Of a stretch of 64,000 nt of DNA, positions 7,762 to 15,463 are shown piece after piece. The position numbers and the translations under genes are program-made. This DNA is from Tissierellales bacterium. GTDB taxonomy: Bacteria > Bacillota > Clostridia > Tissierellales > Tissierellaceae. The notes under the pieces were generated by a model. It was given only the letters and a program-made list of their open reading frames with translations, searched no databases and was not told the origin of the DNA. Location of the stretch: contig JASLAT010000005.1 of the NCBI GenBank assembly GCA_030146915.1, positions 62,001 through 126,000 on the forward strand, in the 5' to 3' direction. How positions within the stretch are numbered: the first letter of the stretch is position 1; each line of letters starts with the position of its first letter.

Positions 7762-9027
7762 ATGAAGAAAAGACTGATTACGGGATTTTTATTAGCCCTT
7801 TTACTACTTCCAGCAAAGTCTACCTATGCTCAGGAAGATATTAGAATTAGAAAAATAGTAGATGATGAAATTATAAAAACTATAGAAGAAAATGAATATA
7901 GAAGACTATTTTCAAAAGATCAATTAGGAGTTTATACTAAGGCTGGGACAGAAATGATACCTGTAAGGGTAGTAGCTGAAGAGCTTGGTTTCAGTGTAAA
8001 TTGGAATAATAAGTTAAGGCAGGTAGATATTCAAAAAGATAACTTAATAACTAGTCTTAAGGCTGGAGAAAATTATTACTTCTTTGCAAGAATGGCACCC
8101 ATAAAACTTTCACATGCACCTGAAAATAAAGATGGAGTAATGTATGTACCTATGGAATTTTTCAAGGAAGTATTAAAAGAAGAGCTTATAATTGTAGGTA
8201 ATGATTTAGCAGTGATTAAAACAAAAGTTGAAGAAATAAAAAAAGAAGATATGGAAATTACTGGATATGTAAAAGATATCCATATAGATGAGAATACTGA
8301 AAATGTAAGTATTTTATTAGGAGTAGATTCTTCTGAATTAAATCTTGAAGAAATTATACTTCATTTAGTGGATGAGACTAAAATAGAGTATAAGGATAGA
8401 GATGATGAAATGAAGAGTATAAAAGTAGGAGATAAAATAGAGGCTTTAACACCGAGATATATGACTATGAGCCTTCCCCCGCAGACTACTAGTAAATACT
8501 TAAAGGTATCAAGCTTTATGGAGTTAGAGAATGGAATTAGACAAGGTCTAAATTATCCAGTTATAAAAAATATGAATAATCCAGTTATTAAAAGTAAATT
8601 TAATCAAATGATTGAAGAATTTATCTTTGATTTAGAGTCTAAGGAAATTTTTGATAATATGAATTTGAGTTATAAAATAAGTGCCTTAAATCAAGATAGA
8701 ATAAGCCTTATATTTACTGGTAAATTTAAACATTTAAACAAAGAGACTGAGCTTATAAAGAGTTTGAATATGGACCTTAAGACTGGTAAAATTTTAGATT
8801 ATGATAATTACTTTAAAAATGATCGTATAAGTAGGGATAAGTTAAAGGGATTATTGAGATTAAAAGTTAGAGAAAATTATGGTAGAGAGTTTGAGGCTGA
8901 AGGTATAAATATGTACTTTACAGAAAATCACTTAGTAATTTATTACTATGAGTTGGATGATGATGTAAGTTATCCTATTGAGATTTATCTATCTTTTGAA
9001 GATATAAAAGACCTAATTTCAGAATAG
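7762..9027 (+). CDS. Secreted protein with copper-amine-oxidase-like N domain and RsiV/DUF3298-like C domain
   Basis: 421 residues with an N-terminal signal peptide ending near TYAQ (about residue 24), no lipobox. Residues about 50-125 (IPVRVVAEELGFSVNWNN... and YVPMEFFKEVL) match the 'copper amine oxidase N-terminal-like' domain, common in surface proteins of Clostridia and not an enzyme by itself. Residues about 270-420 resemble DUF4163/DUF3298 as in the lysozyme-binding anti-sigma factor RsiV (SLNMDLKTGKILDYDNYF; VIYYYELDDDVSYPIEIYL). No transmembrane anchor or sigma-binding part is present, so an anti-sigma role is not supported. DHFR follows after 9 bp. Function unknown. Confidence 0.75.
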   Translation: MKKRLITGFLLALLLLPAKSTYAQEDIRIRKIVDDEIIKTIEENEYRRLFSKDQLGVYTKAGTEMIPVRVVAEELGFSVNWNNKLRQVDIQKDNLITSLKAGENYYFFARMAPIKLSHAPENKDGVMYVPMEFFKEVLKEELIIVGNDLAVIKTKVEEIKKEDMEITGYVKDIHIDENTENVSILLGVDSSELNLEEIILHLVDETKIEYKDRDDEMKSIKVGDKIEALTPRYMTMSLPPQTTSKYLKVSSFMELENGIRQGLNYPVIKNMNNPVIKSKFNQMIEEFIFDLESKEIFDNMNLSYKISALNQDRISLIFTGKFKHLNKETELIKSLNMDLKTGKILDYDNYFKNDRISRDKLKGLLRLKVRENYGREFEAEGINMYFTENHLVIYYYELDDDVSYPIEIYLSFEDIKDLISE

Positions 9028-9036
9028 AGGGGTTAT

Positions 9037-9531
9037 ATGAAGATATTATGTGCTGTTGATTTAGACTGGGCTATAGGTTATAAAGGTGAATTACTATATA
9101 AAATACCGCAAGATTTAAAAAGATTTAAAGAGCTAACAAAGGGTAATATAGTTGTGATGGGTAGGAAAACTTTAGAGTCTTTACCTGGCGCTAAGCCATT
9201 AAAGGATAGGACAAATATAGTAGTAACTACTTGTAAAGATTATGATAAATATGATATAATAACAGTTCACACACTGAAAGATTTAATGAAACTGTTAAGT
9301 AACTATGAAGAAGAGGAGATCTTTCTCATAGGCGGTGGTGAACTTATAGCTAGTCTTATAGATTATTGTGATATAGCCTATATTACTAAAATAAATGATA
9401 GGGCTAGGCTAAAGGATACAGCTATTCCTAATTTAGACAAGGATAAGGAATGGATTTTAGTAGAACAATCACAGAGTTACAGTTATGATGGAATTGAATA
9501 TAGATATTTAAAATACAAAAGACAGAAATAA
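9037..9531 (+). CDS. folA: Dihydrofolate reductase
   Basis: 164 residues. Reduces dihydrofolate to tetrahydrofolate with NADPH. N-terminal AVDLDWAIGYKGELLYKIPQDLKRFK carries the acidic active-site residue (Asp in PQDLKRF), GNIVVMGRKTLESLP binds cofactor, and IFLIGGGELI is the conserved glycine-rich strand. Length is normal for bacterial DHFR. No thymidylate synthase is next to it. It follows the secreted protein by 9 bp with AGAGGGG as ribosome site, and a strong terminator ends the unit. Confidence 0.95.
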   Translation: MKILCAVDLDWAIGYKGELLYKIPQDLKRFKELTKGNIVVMGRKTLESLPGAKPLKDRTNIVVTTCKDYDKYDIITVHTLKDLMKLLSNYEEEEIFLIGGGELIASLIDYCDIAYITKINDRARLKDTAIPNLDKDKEWILVEQSQSYSYDGIEYRYLKYKRQK

Positions 9532-9564
9532 TAACTACACATACATATGTGTAGTTATTTTATT
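9530..9564 (+). terminator. Terminator after folA
   Basis: 13-bp perfect stem 9530-9542/9547-9559 with loop ACAT, followed by TTTATT. Confidence 0.8.
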
Positions 9565-9620
9565 ATAATTTTTAAATTTAGAATCTTCAGAAAAAAAGGG
9601 GGTCTTATATGTGTAAACTC

Positions 9621-9673
9621 AAGTTTAGGCCTGGTTCTACTTAGGAGAATATATGTTGATATTACTAAGTAGA
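9621..9673 (+). promoter_or_regulatory. Leader with inverted repeat and DtxR-box-like half site before the YfcC gene
   Basis: TCTACTTAG (9636-9644) and CTAAGTAGA (9665-9673) form a perfect 9-bp inverted repeat 20 bases apart, directly before the ribosome site GAGGAG. Just upstream, AAGTTTAGGCC (9621-9631) is the exact reverse complement of bases 3099-3109 in the metal-operon promoter. Either could be a protein-binding site; there is no T tract, so it is not a terminator. Confidence 0.4.
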
Positions 9674-9687
9674 GAGGAGAAGATTAA

Positions 9688-11106
9688 ATGAAAATAAGAA
9701 AGATAGATAAAAATAAAAGAACTATGGACTTTAGAAATCCACATGCATATGTGATAATATTTCTTTTAATTATATTTTCTATGGTTTTAACCTGGATACT
9801 TCCATCTGGTAGTTTTGATAGAGTTATAGACGGAGTAAGTGGCAGAGAAATTGCAATACCAGGTACATTTAAATTAATAGATAATAAAAGAGTAGGGTTT
9901 CTTCAAGCTATAAGAGCAATCCCTCAAGGAGTGGTAAACTCTGCACCAATAATTACATTTTCCTTTATAGTACCCGGAGCTATTAATATAATAAGGGCAA
10001 CAGGTGCTATTGATAGTGGGATTGTTAAACTGGTGGAAATTTTCAAAGATAGAAGTGTAGTTTTTTTGATAATAATTACTATAACTTTTGCAGTTTTAGG
10101 GGCAGTTGGTTTTCCTTTAGTAGGAGTATTACCTTTTATACCCTTAGGAGCCTCAATTGCTATGGCTTTAGGATATGATAGGGTAGTAGGATTTCATATA
10201 GTTAGAACTTCAGCTTGGGTAGGATATGCTGCAGCTTTTCTTAATCCTTTAAATGTAGGGGTAGCCCAAGAAATAGTAGGTCTTCCTCTTTTTTCTGGAT
10301 CAATTTATAGGATGTTTTCTTTTCTAGTGTTTTTAGCTATAGGTTTAATATTTTTTCTAAATTACTCTAAGAAAGTAAAAAATAAGCCGGAAAATAGTAT
10401 CTTATATGGATATGAGGGAAAAATAGATGAAAAATTTTTTAAATTAGATAGAACGTTTGCTAAGTTTAATAAAAGACATGTTGGAGTATTGATTTTATTT
10501 TTTGCTAGTTTAATATTTTTAGTTTATGCTAGTTTTAAATATAAATGGGGAGCAGTAGATCTTTCGGCATTCTTTCTTTTATTAGGGATAGTAAGTGGAT
10601 TAATAGGTGGATTAAGTCCTAATGAAATAGGAGAAAGTTTAAGTAATGGGATGAATCAAATAGCTTTTGGAGCTATGATAATAGGTTTTGCTAGAGCTGC
10701 TTCGATAATTTTAGAAGATGGACAGGTATTAGATACCATCGTTAATTACATGGCTCAGCCTCTAATAAAACTTCCTAACTATCTTACTCTGGTAGGTATG
10801 TTTATAATGCAGACTTTTATAAATTTTTTTATAGGTACAGGTAGTGGTCAGGCAGCAGTGACAATGCCAATAATGGGGCCTTTAAGTGATTTAGTTGGTG
10901 TAACTAGGCAGTCAGCAGTTTTAGCCTTTCAATTTGGAGATGGGATAACTAATATGATTTTTCCTCAAATGATTTATATATTAGCTTTTGCAGATATACC
11001 TTATGATAGATGGGTCAGGCATATATTTAAGTTGGTAATTTATCTTAGTATTGCCGCAGCTATTTTAGTTTCTATATCAGGAATATTTAATTATGGACCA
11101 TTTTAA
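9688..11106 (+). CDS. YfcC/DcuC-family carboxylate or amino-acid carrier
   Basis: 472 residues with about 12 membrane segments. NPHAYVIIFLLIIFSMVLTW and WILPSGSFDR near the N terminus, then NSAPIITFSFIVPGAINII, are typical of YfcC-type members of the C4-dicarboxylate anaerobic carrier family (PF03606). MNQIAFGAMIIGFARAASII and FINFFIGTGSGQAAVTMPIMGPL match the conserved second half. Members are annotated as arginine/ornithine-type antiporters or short-chain carboxylate carriers, so the substrate is open. It forms a one-gene unit with its own leader and terminator. Confidence 0.88.
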   Translation: MKIRKIDKNKRTMDFRNPHAYVIIFLLIIFSMVLTWILPSGSFDRVIDGVSGREIAIPGTFKLIDNKRVGFLQAIRAIPQGVVNSAPIITFSFIVPGAINIIRATGAIDSGIVKLVEIFKDRSVVFLIIITITFAVLGAVGFPLVGVLPFIPLGASIAMALGYDRVVGFHIVRTSAWVGYAAAFLNPLNVGVAQEIVGLPLFSGSIYRMFSFLVFLAIGLIFFLNYSKKVKNKPENSILYGYEGKIDEKFFKLDRTFAKFNKRHVGVLILFFASLIFLVYASFKYKWGAVDLSAFFLLLGIVSGLIGGLSPNEIGESLSNGMNQIAFGAMIIGFARAASIILEDGQVLDTIVNYMAQPLIKLPNYLTLVGMFIMQTFINFFIGTGSGQAAVTMPIMGPLSDLVGVTRQSAVLAFQFGDGITNMIFPQMIYILAFADIPYDRWVRHIFKLVIYLSIAAAILVSISGIFNYGPF

Positions 11107-11132
11107 TAAGGAGGAAAGATATTAAAATATAT

Positions 11133-11170
11133 AAAAAGCCTTAGTAATAATTAATACTAAGGCTTTTTTG
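11133..11170. terminator. Bidirectional terminator
   Basis: 14-bp stem 11133-11146/11155-11168 with A and T runs at its two ends, serving the YfcC gene and the converging kinase gene. Confidence 0.85.
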
Positions 11171-11189
11171 ATTTTAATATTTAATGATT

Positions 11190-12212
11190 TTATTTTTTAA
11201 ACTTTACAAGTCTTTTTAAATTATTATAGTGGCTATTAGCATGATTATACATCCTTAGTCTATAATTATAATAGTCTAGGCCAAACTCCATCTTGTATTC
11301 TGTCCAAATAGCCCATAAGAATCCTCCTAGAGACATATAAGTATAGACTTTTATTAACTCTTCTTCAAGAGGTTTTCTACCTAGATAATAAGTAAAATAT
11401 TTATTTATTTTATCCTCTTCAAAATCCCCATAAATGAAGAAAAGAGCTAATTCTAAAATGGGATCTGCCATTCCAGCATACTCCCAGTCAATTAATATTA
11501 TTTTACCTTCCTGATTAATTAAAAAGTTATTTTTACTAGTATCTGCATGTATTAAAATCGGTTCATATTCGAACTTTTTTACTAACTCTAATAAGAACTT
11601 CATCTTATCCTTCGTAGTTTGATATAAGGAAGATTGATACAAACCAGGTCCACAAAGAGCTATATAGTCTTTAATTTTACCAATTATATCAAAATTATGT
11701 TTAACTTTAAGCTTTGCCTGATGTAATTTTTTTATTAAATCAATAGCATGCTTTATATCTTTATCGGAATTAAAATCCAAACTTCTAATATGTGGGAAAT
11801 ATTGACTTATTTTCATGCCACTATTTTTATCAAAATTAATTATACGATCAGATATTTCTAAGTCCTTAATAGCTTTATAGGTATAGTATTCGCCTTTTCT
11901 ACTTACCAGCTCATCCGTTCCCTCACCAGCCAACCTGCATATGAACTTGTCTCCATTTATTTTAAAGGTAAAAGATGAGTTTGTCATTCCTATATTCATA
12001 GGCTTAATATTTTCTATATTGTCTTTAGTCACTTGAAAGCTTTTTTCTATAAAATTTAATACTTCCTTATTGTTTTTAAGAAAATAATCTAACTTGATGT
12101 CTTTATTTTGCTCATCTATAGATTTAATATTCTCTATCATTGATTTAGAAGTTCTAAATTTTTCTAGATTATCTACAAGAGAACTATTATTACCTAAATT
12201 ATAAAATTTCAT
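11190..12212 (-). CDS. Choline/ethanolamine-kinase-like phosphotransferase (LicA/APH fold)
   Basis: About 340 residues from the ATG at 12210-12212 (AAGGAG seven bases upstream; an in-frame ATG at 12254 would start inside the symporter gene). Motifs of the aminoglycoside-phosphotransferase fold: GMTNSSF nucleotide loop, catalytic loop LIHADTSKNNFL (Brenner motif HxDxxxxN), and LIDWEYAGMADPILELA, a form characteristic of LicA-type choline kinases. About 75 extra residues precede the kinase core. It follows a sodium:solute symporter in the same operon, suggesting uptake then phosphorylation of one substrate, choline being the likeliest. No licC-like cytidylyltransferase is in the window. Confidence 0.8.
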   Translation of the reverse strand: MKFYNLGNNSSLVDNLEKFRTSKSMIENIKSIDEQNKDIKLDYFLKNNKEVLNFIEKSFQVTKDNIENIKPMNIGMTNSSFTFKINGDKFICRLAGEGTDELVSRKGEYYTYKAIKDLEISDRIINFDKNSGMKISQYFPHIRSLDFNSDKDIKHAIDLIKKLHQAKLKVKHNFDIIGKIKDYIALCGPGLYQSSLYQTTKDKMKFLLELVKKFEYEPILIHADTSKNNFLINQEGKIILIDWEYAGMADPILELALFFIYGDFEEDKINKYFTYYLGRKPLEEELIKVYTYMSLGGFLWAIWTEYKMEFGLDYYNYRLRMYNHANSHYNNLKRLVKFKK

Positions 12213-12223
12213 ACTATCACTCC

Positions 12224-13819
12224 TTATGAAATACTTTTTATGGGAAGAGCCCAAAATTTAAGGCCTATATATACAATAAATAGTCCTGTAAATATAAGTA
12301 AGATAGCATATTTCTTATCTTCTTTATATAAAGTAGGGTCCTTCTCTTCCTCAGGAATAACTAGCATTCTTTTATGAAAATCTTTTTCTTCTTTAGTCTT
12401 TTTAGATTTTAAGCTTGCTAGATAAATACCTATAAAATTAAGGTATATACCTATAAAGAAGGGATGAAAAAAATTTTTCATTTCTAAGGCTGTAAACTCG
12501 TCTAGAAAGTTGCCTAGTAGTTGTCCTAAAAGTCCAAGTAGCATGCCCCAATAGGCTGAGTCTTTGGTTATTTTTTTACTCCAAACAGACATAAATGCTA
12601 CTGGTCCCCAAGATGCAGCAATTATTGTACTTGCAAACCAAGATATAATTCTAATATTAGGTGGTAATATATAAGCTAAAGAAAGAGAGATTATACCAAC
12701 TAATAACATTATTATCCTACTGAAGGATAGTTCCTTTTTTGGATTTTTAAAATCCTTAGCTATAACATCTTGGGTCATACTAAAACCTGCTACAGAAAGA
12801 AAGGTTGAAGCAGATGAAAGCCCTGCAGCCATAATTCCGGTTAAGACTAAAACACCTATTATAGGACTAACCATTTCTAAGCAAGCCCATATTATTACCT
12901 TCTCACTTGGAACTATATTAGGATTTACTAGGTTAATAGATAAAGCTATAAAGTAAAGGAAGCTAAGAAAAACAGTAGTTAAAACAACTGAAAGGCTTCC
13001 AGCTCTAAAAGTTACGTGTTCATTTTTTGCCATTAAATTTCTACCAGCTTGCCAGGGACTAACTGATACAGTAATTAACCAAACAAGTCCCATAGTTATT
13101 GAATAACTAATAGCATCATATGCAGTTTTATATTCAGAATTTAACACTCCATGATAGGAGATTAAGTTTTTGTCTAAATTAGAGTTAAGAATATTTGGAA
13201 TTATCTTATTAATACCTCCTAACTGCTTAAATATATAGGGTCCTGCTAAGATAGTTGCAAATAAAAATAAGCTGCACATAATAGTATCAGTTAAAATAAC
13301 CCCGTTAGATCCTGAATAGAAAGTAAAAGATGTAAAAGTAATCCAGGATAGTATAAGAGATAATTCATAAGATAATCCTGTTAGCTCTTTCATTAAAATG
13401 GCTGTTCCTTGAATTACAGCTATTAAATAGGCCATAAGAGACAGTACGGTGGTTATACCAGCAAGTCTTTGTATAGGCCTAGAATTAAATCTTTTAGCAA
13501 AGTATTCAGGCATAGTATTTACTTCTACCCTCCTTATATATCTACCAAAAAATAAAGGGCCGAGTATGTATCCCGCTGCACAAAGTGTATTAATAATTAT
13601 CATTAGAGTAATATGCCCAGAATATGCAAAACCAGCATCCCCCATGAAACCATTAGTGCTTAACATAGAAGCGAACATAGTACCAGTTATAAATATAGTA
13701 CCTGCATTTCTACCACCAACATAATAGTCATCAAGATTTTTGACCTTTTTGCCTGAATAATTACCAATCAAAATATAGATCAAAATACTAATAAGTACTC
13801 CTATAGTGTAAATATTCAT
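12224..13819 (-). CDS. Sodium:solute symporter (SSS family)
   Basis: 531 residues with about 13 membrane segments. Family features: NLDDYYVGGRNAGTIFITGTMFAS near the N terminus, EYFAKRFNSRPIQRLAG, and TGIMAAGLSSASTFLSVAGFSM in the Na2-site region. Imports an organic solute with Na+. It lies between a 34-aa membrane peptide upstream and a choline-kinase-like gene downstream (11 bp from its stop), so choline or a similar substrate is likely, but the family also moves proline, pantothenate and sugars. ATG at 13817-13819 with GGGGGAT upstream. Confidence 0.88.
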   Translation of the reverse strand: MNIYTIGVLISILIYILIGNYSGKKVKNLDDYYVGGRNAGTIFITGTMFASMLSTNGFMGDAGFAYSGHITLMIIINTLCAAGYILGPLFFGRYIRRVEVNTMPEYFAKRFNSRPIQRLAGITTVLSLMAYLIAVIQGTAILMKELTGLSYELSLILSWITFTSFTFYSGSNGVILTDTIMCSLFLFATILAGPYIFKQLGGINKIIPNILNSNLDKNLISYHGVLNSEYKTAYDAISYSITMGLVWLITVSVSPWQAGRNLMAKNEHVTFRAGSLSVVLTTVFLSFLYFIALSINLVNPNIVPSEKVIIWACLEMVSPIIGVLVLTGIMAAGLSSASTFLSVAGFSMTQDVIAKDFKNPKKELSFSRIIMLLVGIISLSLAYILPPNIRIISWFASTIIAASWGPVAFMSVWSKKITKDSAYWGMLLGLLGQLLGNFLDEFTALEMKNFFHPFFIGIYLNFIGIYLASLKSKKTKEEKDFHKRMLVIPEEEKDPTLYKEDKKYAILLIFTGLFIVYIGLKFWALPIKSIS

Positions 13820-13833
13820 ATGATATCCCCCTA

Positions 13834-13938
13834 TTACTTATTATTTTGTTTTTCTTCCTTGTCTAAAAATAAATATAAGAATATACCTAGACCTGAAATC
13901 CAAGCACCAATAAGTAAGGTTAAAATTATTTCTCCCAT
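13834..13938 (-). CDS. 34-residue single-pass membrane peptide, candidate symporter accessory subunit
   Basis: A 34-codon frame with a well placed GAGGTG before its ATG (13936-13938). It reads MGEIILTLLIGAWISGLGIF then a hydrophobic LYLFL stretch and a charged tail DKEEKQNNK, i.e. one membrane helix plus a cytoplasmic tail. It ends 14 bp before the symporter start in the same direction. Small one-helix partners are known for several Na+ symporters (for example MetS with MetP, YhdT with PanF). No homologue was identified, so the accessory role is inferred from size, topology and position. Confidence 0.62.
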   Translation of the reverse strand: MGEIILTLLIGAWISGLGIFLYLFLDKEEKQNNK

Positions 13939-13981
13939 ATTTATCACCTCATTATTCAATTGTAAGTTTTGTAAAAAAGAC

Positions 13982-14009
13982 TAAAAAAAGTAAGAGTTAG
14001 GAACTCTTA
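13982..14009 (-). terminator. Leader terminator facing the small membrane peptide and symporter operon
   Basis: TAAGAGTT (13991-13998) and AACTCTTA (14002-14009) form an 8-bp stem with a three-base loop; on the minus strand it is followed by seven T (A run 13983-13989). No minus-strand gene lies upstream, since the region is divergent with rtcB. It therefore sits in the operon leader, about 45 bases before the first start codon, as an attenuator would. Confidence 0.55.
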
Positions 14010-14108
14010 TTAAATGATTATCGTATAAGATTTGTAAAAAATAAAAATATATTGGACCTGTATATATTATGTTAACATAAAAAGAGAAAAATTTCCATTG
14101 TTTTAAAT

Positions 14109-14136
14109 TTGCAATAGAAAATATCTTATATATAAT
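14109..14136 (+). promoter_or_regulatory. Putative sigma-A promoter of rtcB
   Basis: TTGCAA (14109-14114), 16-base spacer, TATAAT (14131-14136), 32 bases before the GTG start. Confidence 0.55.
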
Positions 14137-14167
14137 GTATTGAAAGGGCTTTTAAGGAGGTTAAATA

Positions 14168-15355
14168 GTGATTGTAAAGGGAAAATATAATCAAGCTAAG
14201 GTTTTTACAGATAAATTAGAGGAAGATGCTAAAAGACAGATAGAGGAATTATTGAGCCAAGACTTTATAGGGGATTCTAAGGTTAGAATTATGCCAGATG
14301 TTCATAAGGGAATGGGATGTGTAATAGGATTTACTGCTGATATGGGTGATAAGGTTATACCTAATATAGTTGGTGTTGATATAGGATGTGGAGTATTAGT
14401 TGTAAAACTAGGTAGATTAAATATAGACTTAAAAAAATTAGATAAGGTTATATCTAAGGAGATACCAGCAGGTCATAAGGTACACAAGAAAAAACAGGTA
14501 GATTTTAAGAAGTTAAAGGAACTTAATATTTATAGTGAGCTACAAAATATTACCAGAATAGAGAGGAGTTTAGGAAGTCTAGGGGGTGGAAATCACTTTA
14601 TAGAACTATCTATAGATTCTAACAAAAATAGATATTTGCTTATACATTCTGGAAGTAGAAACTTAGGTAAGCAGGTGGCTGATTTTTATCAAAATTTAGC
14701 TATAGACTTACTAAATAGTTCAAAGGCTGAAGTACTAAAGAAATATCAATCTACTGATTTAAAAGAGGATATAAGTAAAGGGTTAGATGAATTAAATTTA
14801 TCTAAAAAATCTTATCCAAAAGAATTATCATATTTAACAGGAAGTATTAGAGAAAGATATTTGGAAGATATGAAAATCTCTCAAGAATATGCTTCTTTAA
14901 ATAGAAAGCTTATAGCAGATATTATATTAGAAAAATATTTAAATAAGAATCTAGAAGATTTTTCCTATTTTGAAACTATTCATAATTATATAGATTTTAG
15001 AGATAATGTAGTTAGAAAAGGTGCAATATCAGCCAATAAGAATGAAAAAATTATTATTCCCATAAATATGCGAGATGGTTCTATTCTTGCTAAGGGTAAA
15101 GGAAATGAAGATTGGAATAACTCTGCTCCTCATGGGGCAGGAAGGCTATTAAGTAGAACACAGGCCAGAAAAAGGCACAGTCTTGATAGATTTAAAGAGG
15201 ATATGAGGGGAATTTACTCTACAAGCATTAGTAAAAAAACTTTAGATGAAAATCCAAGAGCTTATAAACCAATGGATGATATTTTAAAAAACTTAGATGA
15301 AACTGCTGAAGTAATAGATATATTAAAACCGATATATAATTTTAAAGCAGATTAA
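14168..15355 (+). CDS. rtcB: RNA ligase RtcB (3'-phosphate/5'-OH joining)
   Basis: 395 residues from a GTG with AAGGAGG upstream. RtcB joins RNA 2',3'-cyclic phosphate or 3'-phosphate ends to 5'-OH ends through a GMP-histidine intermediate using Mn2+ and GTP. Visible motifs: MPDVHKGMGCVIG (about 42-54), VGVDIGCG with metal ligands Asp71 and Cys74, GGGNHFIEL, LIHSGSRNLG and the guanylylation region NNSAPHGAGR. About 395 residues is the shorter bacterial type. No archease or rtcA/R partner is adjacent, and the terminator makes it a single-gene unit. Role is likely RNA repair after endonuclease damage. Confidence 0.94.
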   Translation: MIVKGKYNQAKVFTDKLEEDAKRQIEELLSQDFIGDSKVRIMPDVHKGMGCVIGFTADMGDKVIPNIVGVDIGCGVLVVKLGRLNIDLKKLDKVISKEIPAGHKVHKKKQVDFKKLKELNIYSELQNITRIERSLGSLGGGNHFIELSIDSNKNRYLLIHSGSRNLGKQVADFYQNLAIDLLNSSKAEVLKKYQSTDLKEDISKGLDELNLSKKSYPKELSYLTGSIRERYLEDMKISQEYASLNRKLIADIILEKYLNKNLEDFSYFETIHNYIDFRDNVVRKGAISANKNEKIIIPINMRDGSILAKGKGNEDWNNSAPHGAGRLLSRTQARKRHSLDRFKEDMRGIYSTSISKKTLDENPRAYKPMDDILKNLDETAEVIDILKPIYNFKAD

Positions 15356-15381
15356 AAATAGACAGTAGGCTGTCTATTTTT
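15354..15381 (+). terminator. Terminator after rtcB
   Basis: 12-bp stem 15354-15365/15370-15381, loop TAGG, T run within the 3' arm. Confidence 0.8.
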
Positions 15382-15463
15382 AATATTTATTGGCAAATTA
15401 TAGGATATTTAAATATGGATTAAAGGGGTATATAGTTTCTATATATGCAAAGGAGCTGAAGAT

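Noticed and set aside
13449..13724. 91-codon plus-strand frame inside the symporter gene
   Set aside because: Antisense shadow of the symporter's membrane helices.
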